64,000 bases of DNA from Streptomyces massasporeus (lineage in GTDB: Bacteria; Actinomycetota; Actinomycetes; Streptomycetales; Streptomycetaceae), in the NCBI RefSeq assembly GCF_014648995.1, contig NZ_BMSE01000016.1, positions 124,001 through 188,000 on the forward strand, in the 5' to 3' direction. Below the pieces are notes generated by a model. The model worked only from the letters and a program-made list of their open reading frames with translations. It was not told where the DNA came from and ran no database searches. Within the stretch, counting starts at the first letter, position 1. Each line of letters begins with the position of its first letter. The position numbers and the translations under genes are program-made. Shown here piece by piece: positions 1 through 8,874 of this stretch.

Positions 1-1
1 T

Positions 2-646
2 CACTACGGCGTCCAGGTCCACCGCGCCCTCCCTGCCCCCACACCCGACGCCGCCGCCGAGGCAGCCCGCGACCTCGGCTACCCCGTCGCCCTCAAGGCC
101 ACCGCCCCGCACCTCAGGCACCGCGCCGACCTGGGCGGCGTCCGCCTCGACCTCGCGGACGAGGAGCAACTGCGCCGCTCGTACGCCGAGTTGACCGAGC
201 TGTTCGGCGCGCCGGAGGAGCTGCGGCCCGTGGTGCAGCGGATGGCGCCACGCGGCGTGGACGTCGTCGTACGGGCCGTCATCGACCCCGCGGCCGGAGC
301 CGTGCTCTCCTTCGGGCTCGCCGGGGCCGCGTCACAGCTGCTCGGGGACACCGCGCACCGGCTGATCCCGGTCACGGACCGCGAGGCGACCTCGCTGGTG
401 CGCTCGATCCGCACCGCCCCGCTGCTGTTCGGCTGGCGCGGCTCCGCACCGGCCGACACCCGTGCCCTGGAGGAGCTGCTGCTGCGGGTGTCCCGGCTGG
501 TCGACGACCACCCCGAGGTCGTCGCGGTCACCCTGGAACCGGTCGTCGTCGCCTCACACGGCCTGAGCGTCCTCGGTGCCTCCGTGCGCCTCGCGCACCC
601 GCCCGCCCGCGACGACCTCGGCCCGCGGACCCTCCCCGCGTACTGA
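2..646 (+). CDS. Acyl-CoA synthetase/acetyltransferase C-terminal part (5' end cut by window edge)
   Basis: The frame is already open at the first bases and runs to a TGA at 646, so only the last ~214 residues are present. They read as an ATP-grasp (succinyl-CoA-synthetase-like) domain: 'LGYPVALKATAPHLRHRADL' followed by 'GGVRLDL' is the nucleotide-binding start typical of the C-terminal part of ADP-forming acetyl-CoA synthetase/protein acetyltransferase fusions of Streptomyces. 'MAPRGVDVVVRAVIDPAAG' and 'SFGLAGAASQLLGD' continue that domain. The missing N-terminus probably holds a CoA-binding domain, with or without a GNAT domain. The likely role is acyl-CoA synthesis or lysine acetylation. 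The family assignment is solid. The exact substrate cannot be read from this fragment. Confidence 0.8.
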   Translation, partial: HYGVQVHRALPAPTPDAAAEAARDLGYPVALKATAPHLRHRADLGGVRLDLADEEQLRRSYAELTELFGAPEELRPVVQRMAPRGVDVVVRAVIDPAAGAVLSFGLAGAASQLLGDTAHRLIPVTDREATSLVRSIRTAPLLFGWRGSAPADTRALEELLLRVSRLVDDHPEVVAVTLEPVVVASHGLSVLGASVRLAHPPARDDLGPRTLPAY

Positions 647-697
647 CAGGGGGCGAGCTGTCCCTCGCAGTCAGTGGTCCCCCGTAGGATGGGCGTC

Positions 698-1285
698 ATG
701 GCCAAGACCAGTACGACGACCCAGGGGCTGCGGGCGGCGATCGAGCGCAGCGGCTACTACCCGGCCCTCGTGGCCGAGGCGGTGGAGGCCGCCGTGGGCG
801 GCGAGCCCATCCGGTCGTACCTGGTCCACCAGGAGACGACGTTCGACCAGAACGAGGTCCGGCGGCACGTGACGGTGCTCGTCCTCACCGACAACCGCTT
901 CATCGTCAGCCACACCGACGAGCAGGCCGCCGACAGCACCTCCCCGACGCCGTACGCCACGACGTCGACGGAGTCCGTGAAGATCGGCCGCATCTCGTCG
1001 GTCGTGGTCAGCCGCGTGGTCGCCAACCCCGAGTCGTACAAGCCGGGGACCCTGCCCCGCGAGGTGGTCCTCACCATCGGCTGGGGCGCCGTCTCCCGCA
1101 TCGACCTGGAGCCGGCCGCGTGCGGCGACCCCAACTGCGAGGCGGACCACGGCTACACCGGCAACTCGACGGCGGACGACCTCAGCCTGCGCGTCAGCGA
1201 GGCCGGGGACGGACCGGAGACCGTGCGCGAGGCGCTCGCCTTCGCCCAGTCCCTCTCCGAGGCGACCGCGGACACGACCCGCTGA
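698..1285 (+). CDS. DUF5998 family conserved protein
   Basis: A 195-aa actinobacterial protein beginning 'MAKTSTTTQGLRAAIERSGY'. An in-frame GTG 24 nt upstream is less likely because the ATG start matches the conserved N-terminus of the family. It contains 'HQETTFDQNEVRRHVTVLVL', a region describing expression of a beta-rich fold, and a Cys-containing tail ('CGDPNCEADHGYTG') that could bind a metal or be redox-active. No signal peptide or membrane segment is visible. Its stop overlaps the start of the next gene (TGATG), so the two are translationally coupled. The function is unknown. Confidence 0.8.
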   Translation: MAKTSTTTQGLRAAIERSGYYPALVAEAVEAAVGGEPIRSYLVHQETTFDQNEVRRHVTVLVLTDNRFIVSHTDEQAADSTSPTPYATTSTESVKIGRISSVVVSRVVANPESYKPGTLPREVVLTIGWGAVSRIDLEPAACGDPNCEADHGYTGNSTADDLSLRVSEAGDGPETVREALAFAQSLSEATADTTR

Positions 1286-2481
1286 TGGCACACCCCAAGA
1301 CGGTCTGGGACGACCACCCCGAACCGCTCACCGTCGCCTCCGCGCCCGTCCCCGAGTACGGCAGCGGATCGCTCGCCGACCTCCTGCCCACCCTGGCCGC
1401 CGGACTGGGCGTCCCGGACATGAGCGCCGCGATCACCGAGCTGACCCCCGCCGACCGCAACTGCGTGTTCCTGATCGACGGCCTCGGCTGGGAGCAGCTG
1501 AGGGCGCACCCCGAGGACGCCCCCTTCATGACGTCCCTGCTCGCCACCTCGCGCGGCGGCACCGGGCGTCCGCTCACCGCCGGCTACCCGGCGACCACGG
1601 CCACCTCGCTCGCCTCCGTCGGCACCGGCCTGCCGCCCGGCGCGCACGGCCTGCCCGGCTACACCGTCCGCAACCCCGACACCGGCGAGCTGATGAACCA
1701 GCTGCGCTGGCAGCCGTGGAGTCCGCCCCGCCCCTGGCAGCCGTACCCCACGGTCTTCCAGCTGGCGCACGCGGCCGGGGTGCACGCGGCGCAGGTGTCG
1801 TCCCCGACCTTCGAGAACACCCCGCTGACCAAGGTCGCGCTCAGTGGAGGAACGTTCCTCGGGCGGCTGTCCGGCGAGGACCGCGTCGACCTCGCGGCCG
1901 AGCAACTGGCCGCGGGCGACCGTTCCCTGGTGTACACCTACTTCGCCGAGGTCGACGGCGCCGGCCACCGTTACGGCGTCGACTCCGACACCTGGCGCGG
2001 CCAGCTCATGTACGCCGACCGCCTGGTCCAGCGCCTGGCCGAGCAACTGCCGCCGCGCAGCGCGCTCTACGTCACCGCCGACCACGGCATGATCGACGTG
2101 CCCTTCGACGAGCAGCACCGCATCGACTTCGACGAGGACTGGGAGCTGAGCGCCGGGGTCGCCCTGCTCGGCGGCGAGGGCCGCGCCCGCCATGTCTACG
2201 CGGTGCCCGGCGCGGCGAACGACGTCCTGACCTGCTGGCGCGAGGTGCTCGGCGAGCAGTTCTGGGTAGCCTCTCGCGACGAGGCCATCGCGGCGGGCTG
2301 GTTCGGCCCGCGGATCGACGAACGGGTGTACGGCAGGATCGGTGACGTGGTCGCCGCCGCGCGGGACGACGTCCTGCTCATCGCCTCCGAGCGGGAGCCG
2401 AAGGAGTCGGCGATGGTCGGCAACCACGGTTCGATGACCCCCGCCGAGCAGCTGGTCCCCCTGCTCGAAGTACGCTCCTGA
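1285..2481 (+). CDS. Alkaline phosphatase/nucleotide pyrophosphatase family protein
   Basis: A 398-aa protein of the alkaline-phosphatase superfamily (type I phosphodiesterase/nucleotide pyrophosphatase, PF01663). Near the N-terminus 'NCVFLIDGLGWEQL' supplies the first metal-binding Asp. 'GYPATTATSLASVGTGLPPG' contains the catalytic Thr region. 'YFAEVDGAGHRYG', 'YVTADHGMIDVP' and 'GNHGSM' supply the remaining Asp/His metal ligands. No signal peptide is visible, so it is probably cytoplasmic. The start is chosen at the ATG that overlaps the stop of the DUF5998 gene. The physiological phosphodiester substrate is not predictable. Confidence 0.88.
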   Translation: MAHPKTVWDDHPEPLTVASAPVPEYGSGSLADLLPTLAAGLGVPDMSAAITELTPADRNCVFLIDGLGWEQLRAHPEDAPFMTSLLATSRGGTGRPLTAGYPATTATSLASVGTGLPPGAHGLPGYTVRNPDTGELMNQLRWQPWSPPRPWQPYPTVFQLAHAAGVHAAQVSSPTFENTPLTKVALSGGTFLGRLSGEDRVDLAAEQLAAGDRSLVYTYFAEVDGAGHRYGVDSDTWRGQLMYADRLVQRLAEQLPPRSALYVTADHGMIDVPFDEQHRIDFDEDWELSAGVALLGGEGRARHVYAVPGAANDVLTCWREVLGEQFWVASRDEAIAAGWFGPRIDERVYGRIGDVVAAARDDVLLIASEREPKESAMVGNHGSMTPAEQLVPLLEVRS

Positions 2482-2539
2482 AACAGCCCCACTCCAAGCC
2501 CCACCTCGCCCTCCCACGCCGAAAGGTGCTCAACTCCAC

Positions 2540-3190
2540 ATGCCCGAGCTGGTGTTCTTCTGCGGAACGATGGACTGCGGGAAATCGACGCTGGCTCTCC
2601 AGATCGAGCACAACCGCTCGGCGCGCGGCCTGCAGGGCATGATCTTCTCGCGCGACGACCGCGCCGGCGAAGGCAAGCTGTCCTCACGCCTCGGCCTGGT
2701 GACGGACGCGGTGGAGGTCGGCGACGGGCAGGACCTCTACGGATACCTCGTCGACCACCTCTCGCAGGGCGGCCGCGCGGACTACGTGATCGCCGACGAG
2801 GCGCAGTTCCTCGCGCCGGAGCAGATCGACCAACTGGCGCGTGTGGTCGACGACCTGAGCCTCGACGTCTACGCCTTCGGCATCACGACGGACTTCCGGT
2901 CCAAGCTGTTCCCCGGCTCGCAGCGGCTGGTGGAACTGGCCGACCGGGTCGAGGTCCTCCAGGTCGAGGCCCTGTGCTGGTGCGGAGCCCGTGCCACGCA
3001 CAACGCCCGCACGATAGGCGGGGTGATGGTCGTCGAGGGCGCCCAGGTGGTCGTCGGCGACGTCACCCACTCCGCCGACGAGGTCGGGTACGAGGTCCTG
3101 TGCCGCCGTCACCACCGTCGCCGGATGACGGCTGCGACGTCCCACGCGGCGGCTCTGTCCCCGGACGTGCTGCCGGTGACGTCCGCCTGA
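2540..3190 (+). CDS. tdk: Thymidine kinase
   Basis: A 216-aa type II thymidine kinase that phosphorylates thymidine to dTMP in the salvage pathway. The P-loop 'GTMDCGKST' lies at residues 9-17. The Walker B/catalytic segment 'DYVIADEAQF' lies at 81-90, with E87 as the probable general base. A zinc-ribbon-type cysteine pair ('CWCGARATHNAR') and a later Cys in 'VLCRRHHRRR' fit the zinc-binding lasso domain of the family. The Tyr-rich lasso is shorter than in E. coli. The gene follows the phosphatase by ~58 bp, in the same direction. It is convergent with the VOC gene. Confidence 0.95.
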   Translation: MPELVFFCGTMDCGKSTLALQIEHNRSARGLQGMIFSRDDRAGEGKLSSRLGLVTDAVEVGDGQDLYGYLVDHLSQGGRADYVIADEAQFLAPEQIDQLARVVDDLSLDVYAFGITTDFRSKLFPGSQRLVELADRVEVLQVEALCWCGARATHNARTIGGVMVVEGAQVVVGDVTHSADEVGYEVLCRRHHRRRMTAATSHAAALSPDVLPVTSA

Positions 3191-3293
3191 CCTGCTGCCG
3201 GTGGCGTCGGGCCTGACCTGCGGCCGGCCCGCCGGGCCCCCGGCTCGACCGCTGCCGCGGTCCGCCGCCGGACCCAGCCCCGCTCTCCGGCCG

Positions 3294-4103
3294 TCAACTC
3301 GGCCGCTGCAGCAGCGCGAACCGCGCCCCTTCCGGGTCCGCCACCCTCGCCACCCGCCCGTGGGCGGTGTCGTGCACCGGCTTCAGGACGTGCCCGCCCA
3401 GGTGGACGAGATGGTCCAGCGCGTCGTCGACGTCGGCGACCTGGAAGTACGTCACCCAGTGCGGTCCCTGGTCGTGGGGCAGGGTGTGCCCCAGGCCGTG
3501 GATGCCGGCGACGGGGTCGCCGCCCAGGTGCAGGGTCACGTAGTCGAAGTCGGCGGAGACCACGGGCTCCTCCTCGTAGCCGAACACCATCCGGTAGAAC
3601 TTGGCGACGCTCGCCGACTCGAAGGTCAGTAGCTCGTTCCAGGCGGGTGTGCCGGGAACGCCCGAGACGGCGGTGCCGAGGTGTGCGGCGGCCTGCCAGA
3701 TGCCGAACACCGCGCCCGACGGGTCGGAGCCGATCGCGAGGCGGCCGGCGTCGGCGGCGTCCAGCGGACCCACACCGATCGTGCCGCCGCGGCTGCGTAC
3801 CGTCCCGGCCGTGAGATCCACGTTCTCCGAGGCGAAATAGGGCGTCCACGCGATGGGCAGATGGCGGTCCGGAGGCAGCCGTCCGATGCCGGCCACCTCT
3901 CGCCCGTCGAGCAGGGCGCGCACATACGGGCCGAGCTGCTGGGGCCCCGGCTGGAACTCCCAGCCGAACAGGGCTCCGTAGAACTCCTCGGTCGCGTCCA
4001 GGCCGTGCACCATCAGGCTCACCCAGCAGGGCGCGCCGGGTGCGTGCCGAGCGGGTGTGTCACCGTTCGGGTCGGCGGACCCCCGTGCGTCGGTCATCGT
4101 CAC
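3294..4103 (-). CDS. VOC family protein (two glyoxalase-like domains)
   Basis: A 269-aa protein with two vicinal-oxygen-chelate modules in tandem. The first starts at about residue 25 ('CWVSLMVHGLDATEEFYGAL', then 'FGWEF') and the second at about residue 150 ('AWNELLTFESASVAKFYRMV', then 'FGYE'). This paired arrangement is typical of actinobacterial hydroxylase/antibiotic-binding-like VOC proteins. The metal-ligand His/Glu positions are only partly conserved, so it may be a binding protein instead of an enzyme. There are two possible ATG starts two codons apart. It faces tdk tail to tail and is divergent from the rhodanese gene. The substrate is unknown. Confidence 0.85.
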   Translation of the reverse strand: MTMTDARGSADPNGDTPARHAPGAPCWVSLMVHGLDATEEFYGALFGWEFQPGPQQLGPYVRALLDGREVAGIGRLPPDRHLPIAWTPYFASENVDLTAGTVRSRGGTIGVGPLDAADAGRLAIGSDPSGAVFGIWQAAAHLGTAVSGVPGTPAWNELLTFESASVAKFYRMVFGYEEEPVVSADFDYVTLHLGGDPVAGIHGLGHTLPHDQGPHWVTYFQVADVDDALDHLVHLGGHVLKPVHDTAHGRVARVADPEGARFALLQRPS

Positions 4104-4348
4104 TCTCTTCTCGGCCTGGCGGTGGCCGTGCTCTCCGCAGCCTGGCGGGGCGGCCCTGTGGGGCCTCCCTTGCCCGGGAGAATGCCCGGTGTGCGGGCCC
4201 CTGTCCCTCGCGGCGCGCTTGTCGGCATGTGTCGTTCAGCTGTACAGCATGTGCTTGTTCCCGTACGCCGCGTGATCGCTTCGCTCCGGCCGAGCAGAGT
4301 AGCCGGACACGGACGGCTCGGCCACCCCCGTGCGCGAGGATGGGGACC

Positions 4349-5197
4349 ATGAACGCCATCATTTCCGCATCCGACCTCGCGAGGGATCTCGCGGGCGCCC
4401 GGCCGCCGGTCCTGCTCGACGTCCGCTGGCAGCTCACCGCGGCCAAGGCGTCCGGGGAGCCGCCGTTCGACGGCCGGGCCGCGTACGAGGCAGGGCACCT
4501 CCCGACGGCCGTATACGTCGACCTGGACCGGGAGTTGGCCTCCGCGCCGGGCAAGGGCGGCCGGCACCCGCTGCCCGACCTCGCACACTTCGGTAACGCG
4601 ATGCGCCGGGCGGGCGTGTCGGCCGGGACGCCGGTGGTCGTCTACGACGGAGGTCAGGGGTGGGCGGCGGCCCGTGCGTGGTGGTTGCTGCGCTGGACGG
4701 GTCACCCGGACGTGCGGGTCCTCGACGGCGGGTTGCCGTCCTGGGAGGGGCCGTTGGACACGTCCGTGCCGGCTCCGGAGGAGGGCGACTTCGTGCCCCA
4801 GCCGGGGGAGGGGCTGCTCGACGCGGACGCCGCCGCGGCGCTGGCACGGTCCGGGGTGCTGCTGGACGCGCGGGCGGGGGAGCGGTACCGGGGCGAGGTG
4901 GAGCCGATCGACCCGGTGGCAGGGCACATCCCGGGTGCGGTGTCGGCGCCCACCACGGAGAACGTGGGGGCCGACGGGCGTTTCCTCCCCGCCGGGCAAC
5001 TGCGGGCGCGGTTCGAGGGGCTTGGCGTGACCGAGGGGGCGCGGGTCGGCGTGTACTGCGGGTCCGGGGTCTCCGCCGCCCACGAGGTCCTGGCGCTGGC
5101 GGCCGCCGGCATTCCGGCGGAGTTGTACGTGGGGTCCTGGTCGGAGTGGTCCTCGGACCCGGCCCGGCCGGTGGCCGTCGGTCCGGACCCGCGGTGA
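4349..5197 (+). CDS. Sulfurtransferase (tandem rhodanese domains)
   Basis: A 282-aa two-domain rhodanese of the thiosulfate/3-mercaptopyruvate sulfurtransferase type. The N-terminal inactive domain includes 'PPVLLDVRWQLTA' and 'YEAGHLPTAVYVDLDREL'. The C-terminal catalytic domain ends with the active-site loop 'VGVYCGSGVSAAHEVLAL', in which the Cys carries the persulfide. The ATG at 4349 is preferred over an in-frame ATG at 4340 because 'GAGGATGGGG' immediately upstream looks like its ribosome-binding site. It is cytoplasmic, with no signal peptide. It probably takes part in sulfane-sulfur transfer or cyanide/thiosulfate detoxification. Confidence 0.92.
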   Translation: MNAIISASDLARDLAGARPPVLLDVRWQLTAAKASGEPPFDGRAAYEAGHLPTAVYVDLDRELASAPGKGGRHPLPDLAHFGNAMRRAGVSAGTPVVVYDGGQGWAAARAWWLLRWTGHPDVRVLDGGLPSWEGPLDTSVPAPEEGDFVPQPGEGLLDADAAAALARSGVLLDARAGERYRGEVEPIDPVAGHIPGAVSAPTTENVGADGRFLPAGQLRARFEGLGVTEGARVGVYCGSGVSAAHEVLALAAAGIPAELYVGSWSEWSSDPARPVAVGPDPR

Positions 5198-5205
5198 CCT
5201 GACAA

Positions 5206-5233
5206 CAAAGGCCTGACACCAAAGGCCTGACAC
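5206..5233. repeat. 14-bp tandem duplication
   Basis: Two perfect head-to-tail copies of CAAAGGCCTGACAC lie directly between the rhodanese stop codon and the terminator hairpin. No function is evident. It looks like a slippage duplication. Confidence 0.8.
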
Positions 5234-5238
5234 GAAGA

Positions 5239-5267
5239 GAGGGCCGCGCCCGGACAGCGCGGCCCTC
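5239..5267. terminator. Bidirectional terminator between rhodanese gene and sepH
   Basis: An 11-bp stem (5239-5249 / 5257-5267, GAGGGCCGCGC-type arms) with a 7-nt loop is followed by a short pyrimidine-rich stretch. It sits in the 90-bp gap between two convergent genes and probably serves both. Confidence 0.7.
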
Positions 5268-5288
5268 GTCCTTCGGCAGCCGACTCGG

Positions 5289-6317
5289 CTACTCCTGCTT
5301 CTTGCGCCGCGTCCCGAACACGATCTCGTCCCAGCTCGGCACGGCCGCCCGGCGACCCGGACGCACGCCGTCCGCCTCGGCCTGGCGGTCGGTGGCACCG
5401 ATGAGCCGGTCGCGGTGGCTGCCCACGGATCGCGGCATGAGGACGTCCGCGTAGGCGGAACCGGCCGAGGCCGCGGGAGCCGGAGGCTCCTCCTCCTCGA
5501 CCTCCGCGACGACGGGCTCCTCCTCGGGCTCCGCCGGGGGGAGTTCCGGAACCACAAGGTCGCCGCGGAAGCTGGGCACCGCCTCGAGCAGGCTGGTCAG
5601 CGAGTCGCGCTCGCTCGTGGTCTCCTCGATCGGTTCGGACGCCTGCGCGGGCAGGCTGGGCCGCTCGGGGCGATCCAACGGTCTGTCGCGCGGCAGCCTG
5701 GCGATGCGGGGGACGAAGGGGAAGCTGGGCTCGGGCGCCGCCAGGTCGTCGGACTCGCCGATCAGGGAGCGCGCCTCGTCGTCGACGGCCTGGACGAGCC
5801 GCCGGGGCGGGTCGTACGTCCAGCTCGCCGCGTGCGGTTCGCCCGCGACGCGGTAGACCAGCAGGACCTCCCACGTGCCGTCGTCGCGACGCCACGAGTC
5901 CCACTGGACGGTGTCCTTGTCGGCGCCACGCAGCAGCAGCCGCTCCTGTACGGCCTCGCCCAGGGGCGGACCGGAGTTCTCGCCGGGGCGGCGGACCGGG
6001 GTCTTGCGGGCCCGCTCGGCCATGAAGGCGCGCTCGGCGAGCACGGGTCCCTCGAAGCGGCGCACCCGGTCGACGGGGATGCCGGCCATCTGCGCGACCT
6101 CTTCCGCGGTCGCGCCTGCACGTATACGTGCCTGGATGTCGCGGGGGCGGAGGTGGCTTTCGACCTCGATCTCGATCTGGCCGAGACGGGGACGGTCGCC
6201 ACGCACGGCGGCGCGCAGGCGTTCGTCGATCGGAAGCGTGTACTCCGTAGAGTCGGCAGCCTTCAGCACCAGCCGTGTGCCGTCATTCGAGACGGCCACG
6301 ACACGCAGTTCGGGCAT
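5289..6317 (-). CDS. sepH: Septation protein SepH
   Basis: A 342-aa protein matching SepH (DUF3071), an actinobacterial cell-division protein that binds FtsZ and stimulates its assembly during sporulation septation. The N-terminal domain 'MPELRVVAVSNDGTRLVLKA' is followed at about residues 65-90 by the helix-turn-helix 'AEEVAQMAGIPVDRVRRFE', which in this family contacts FtsZ. The C-terminal two thirds is acidic, Pro/Glu-rich and probably disordered, ending in 'EIVFGTRRKKQE'. The ATG at 6317 is chosen because GGGAGGT precedes it at good spacing. The longer reading frame upstream of it lacks family similarity. It is divergent from the next membrane-protein gene across a 470-bp gap. Confidence 0.93.
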   Translation of the reverse strand: MPELRVVAVSNDGTRLVLKAADSTEYTLPIDERLRAAVRGDRPRLGQIEIEVESHLRPRDIQARIRAGATAEEVAQMAGIPVDRVRRFEGPVLAERAFMAERARKTPVRRPGENSGPPLGEAVQERLLLRGADKDTVQWDSWRRDDGTWEVLLVYRVAGEPHAASWTYDPPRRLVQAVDDEARSLIGESDDLAAPEPSFPFVPRIARLPRDRPLDRPERPSLPAQASEPIEETTSERDSLTSLLEAVPSFRGDLVVPELPPAEPEEEPVVAEVEEEEPPAPAASAGSAYADVLMPRSVGSHRDRLIGATDRQAEADGVRPGRRAAVPSWDEIVFGTRRKKQE

Positions 6318-6788
6318 GGGGACCTCCCGGGTGGTGCCTGCCGACGTCACGTGCGTCGCTGCTTCCGCTAGTCGAGTGTGGCCTGCCCGGGTGCAGCCTG
6401 CCACAACCTTGCCGAGTTGCCCGGCGTGTCGGGCGCGGGCCCTGGATCGCCGTTATGGCACGGTTACCTATTCGCAACGCTAAGTGACGAACTTCATCAC
6501 CCTGTGCAACTAGCCCCCTCCCGGCGGTCCTTAAAGGCCCTGTACACCCACATGGGAGACCGGACCCAGGGCTCGCAACAGTACTCCATTTGGGCCACGT
6601 GCGTGGATTGGCGCGCCGCCCAACTTCTCGCAAGAGGTGGGACTTGGCCGCCGCATGCCCCCATTCCGCGATCTTGAACGTGGGGAACTTCACGTAATCA
6701 CCAGAATCGGAACTAAGGGTTACGATCGCACGTCCCCTTCTTGTGCAGATGAACGACCGTGTACGGGAAAGGCAGGCAAGGTCCGGGG
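6318..6788. other. Divergent intergenic region sepH / membrane protein
   Basis: About 470 bp without a supportable gene. It is less GC-rich than its surroundings and should hold both divergent promoters. A possible ECF-type promoter reading rightward is listed separately. A 15-codon frame starting ATGAACGACCGT (6749) exists but has no conserved features. Confidence 0.6.
6709..6734 (+). promoter_or_regulatory. Possible ECF-sigma-type promoter
   Basis: GGAAC at 6709-6713 and CGTC at 6731-6734 are separated by 17 bp, resembling the GGAAC-N16/17-CGTC pattern of ECF sigma factors such as SigE. It points at the membrane-protein gene at 6789. This is a pattern match only. Confidence 0.3.
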
Positions 6789-7631
6789 ATGCGTGAAAGG
6801 TCCGATGGCGTCGGCGAGTCGAGCGAGCACGGGACGGAGAAGACCAGGCGGATCGACCTGAACGTGCCCCAGGTCGCGGGCGGTGCCGTGGCGGCGGTCC
6901 TGGCGGCCAAGCTGGCCTCGTACTTCGGGGTGTACGGCACGATCCTGGGCGCCGGCGTCGTCAGTGTGGTCGCCACCTGCGGCGGCAGTCTCTTCCAGCA
7001 CTTCTTCAAGCGCACCGGCGAGCAGATCCGGGACGCGACGGCGGTGGCCGCCAGGCCCGCGGCAGGGCCCGCCGGGCAAGCCCCGTCGAGGCCCGGCGAG
7101 TTCACCGAGGGCACCGTCTACCGGACGCGGGCCAGGAACTGGAAGCGGCCCGTGCTCGCGGCAGTTGTCGTCTTCGGCGTGACGATGGCCGGAATCACCA
7201 CCTACGAGCTGGCGTCGGGCCACAACCTCAGCGGCGGCCGCAGCACGACGGTCGGCGACGCGTTCTCCCGCGGCGGCGCCACCGCGCCTGACTCCGGTGA
7301 ATCGGGCAGCTCGGGCACGAACGGGACGTCCGACTCCGGCCCGTCCGACTCCGGTACCCCCGACGGCGCCGGTACCCCCGACGGCTCCGGCGCCGACGAC
7401 GCTCCTACCACCGACCCGTCCGGCACCGGCGCACCGCGGGGCGGCAACCCCTCGCCCTCCACCGGCGAGGGCGGCCGTACGGCGCCGAGCCCGAGCCCGA
7501 CCCCGAGCGTCACCGGGAGCGGGGACGCCGGGAGCACCACCCCCGGTGCGCCCTCTACGCCCCCAGAACCCTCCGCAAGTAGTCGTTCTGGAACCGCCGA
7601 TCAGGATCGAGACGATCCCGCAGCGCCGTGA
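6789..7631 (+). CDS. Membrane protein with long disordered Ser/Thr/Pro/Gly tail
   Basis: About 280 aa. After a short polar N-terminus come a hydrophobic segment 'GAVAAVLAAKLASYFGVYGT' with the adjoining 'ILGAGVVSVVATCGGSLF' (residues ~33-70), a basic cytosolic linker with 'YRTRARNWKRPVLAA', and a further membrane helix ('VVVFGVTMAGITTYEL'). A ~130-residue low-complexity tail rich in Gly, Ser, Thr, Asp and Pro follows. Such tails usually lie in the cell wall. The ATG at 6789 is preferred over a GTG at 6759. The last 77 bp overlap the convergent FAD oxidase gene, so part of the tail is encoded antisense to that gene. The function is unknown. Confidence 0.72.
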   Translation: MRERSDGVGESSEHGTEKTRRIDLNVPQVAGGAVAAVLAAKLASYFGVYGTILGAGVVSVVATCGGSLFQHFFKRTGEQIRDATAVAARPAAGPAGQAPSRPGEFTEGTVYRTRARNWKRPVLAAVVVFGVTMAGITTYELASGHNLSGGRSTTVGDAFSRGGATAPDSGESGSSGTNGTSDSGPSDSGTPDGAGTPDGSGADDAPTTDPSGTGAPRGGNPSPSTGEGGRTAPSPSPTPSVTGSGDAGSTTPGAPSTPPEPSASSRSGTADQDRDDPAAP

Positions 7632-8874
7632 ACTCGCCGAAGCGCGGATACACCCGGGAGAAGTACTCGGCGTCCCGCGTGTGGATCTTGCCCCAGTGCG
7701 GACGGCCCTCATGCGCGGTGAAGATGCGCTCGGCGGCCGTGAAGTACCGCTGGAAGGGCGTGCCCTGGAACATGTGGACGGCGATGTACGCGCTGTCCCG
7801 GCCGGAGGCGGTGGAGAGCGCGATGTCGTCGGCCGGGGCGGTGCGCACCTCGACGGGGAAGCTGACCCTGAGGCCGGAGCGGTCGACCATCGCCTTCAGT
7901 TCGCGCAGCGTCTCGACGACGGCCGCACGCGGAACGGCGTACTCCATCTCCACGAAGCGCACCCGGCGCGGGGACGTGAAGACCTTGTAGGGGATGTCCG
8001 TGTAGGTCCGCGCGGACAGGGCCTTGCTGGAGATCTGGGCGATGGCGGGGATCGTGGCGGGCACCGCCCGGCCCACCCAGTTGGCCACCTGGAAGACGCC
8101 GTTGGAGAGGAACTCGTCCTCGATCCAGCTCTTGAGCTGCGGCACAGGCTTCTCGGGACCCGCGCTGCGGTTGTTGCGCTTGGTGTTGGTGCTGCCGGTG
8201 TGCGGGAACCAGTAGAACTCGAAGTGCTCGTTCTCGGCCCAGAGTTCCTCGAAGTCGGAGAGGACCTTGTCGAACGGCATCGGCTCCTCGCGGGCCGTGA
8301 GCAGGAAGACCGGCTCGACGGCGAAGGTGATCGCGGTGACGATGCCCAGGGCGCCGAGGCCGATGCGGGCGGCGGCGAAGACCTCCGGGTTCTCCTTCTC
8401 GGAGCAGCTCAGCACCGAGCCGTCGGCGGTGACCAGCTCCAGGCCCTTGATCTGGGCGGCGATCGAGCCCGAGTCGCGGCCCGTGCCGTGCGTGCCGGTG
8501 CTGGTGGCGCCGGAGACCGTCTGCTCCATGATGTCGCCCATGTTCGTGAGCGACAGACCCTCGCGGGCGAGAGCCACGTTGAGCCTCTTCAGCGGGGTGC
8601 CGGCCTCCACCGTGACCGTCATGTTCTCGCGGTCGATGCCGCGGATCCCCGTCAACAGTTGAGGGCGGATCAACACGCCGTCGGTCGCGGCTATGGACGT
8701 GAAGGAGTGCCCGGCACCGACGGCCTTCACCTTCAGTCCGTCCTCGGCGGCCCGCCGCACGGCGGCGGCCAGCTCGTCGACCGAGGCAGGGGTGACCTCC
8801 CGCGCGGGACGTGCCGAGACGTTGCCGCCCCAGTTACGCCACGTGCCGTTCTTTCCGTTCGCTGTGCTGCTCAA
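7555..8874 (-). CDS. D-arabinono-1,4-lactone oxidase-type FAD oxidase
   Basis: A 439-aa VAO-family flavoprotein. The N-terminal FAD-binding domain contains 'GAGHSFTSIAATDGVLI', the PP-loop with the histidine position used for covalent FAD in this family. 'SGATSTGTHGTGRDSGS' is the second FAD-contact loop. The C-terminal ALO domain ends with 'HWGKIHTRDAEYF', the family's substrate-site motif. Related enzymes oxidise sugar lactones or alditols. Bacterial members often have unassigned substrates. The start is a TTG at 8874, supported by GGGGAGG just upstream. It begins inside the 3' end of the MFS gene (41-bp overlap), implying an operon with that transporter. Confidence 0.88.
   Translation of the reverse strand: MSSTANGKNGTWRNWGGNVSARPAREVTPASVDELAAAVRRAAEDGLKVKAVGAGHSFTSIAATDGVLIRPQLLTGIRGIDRENMTVTVEAGTPLKRLNVALAREGLSLTNMGDIMEQTVSGATSTGTHGTGRDSGSIAAQIKGLELVTADGSVLSCSEKENPEVFAAARIGLGALGIVTAITFAVEPVFLLTAREEPMPFDKVLSDFEELWAENEHFEFYWFPHTGSTNTKRNNRSAGPEKPVPQLKSWIEDEFLSNGVFQVANWVGRAVPATIPAIAQISSKALSARTYTDIPYKVFTSPRRVRFVEMEYAVPRAAVVETLRELKAMVDRSGLRVSFPVEVRTAPADDIALSTASGRDSAYIAVHMFQGTPFQRYFTAAERIFTAHEGRPHWGKIHTRDAEYFSRVYPRFGEFTALRDRLDPDRRFQNDYLRRVLGA

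Noticed and set aside
6749..6796. 15-codon leader peptide before the membrane protein gene
   Set aside because: It has a start and a stop but no attenuator hairpins, no regulatory codon run and no good ribosome-binding site.
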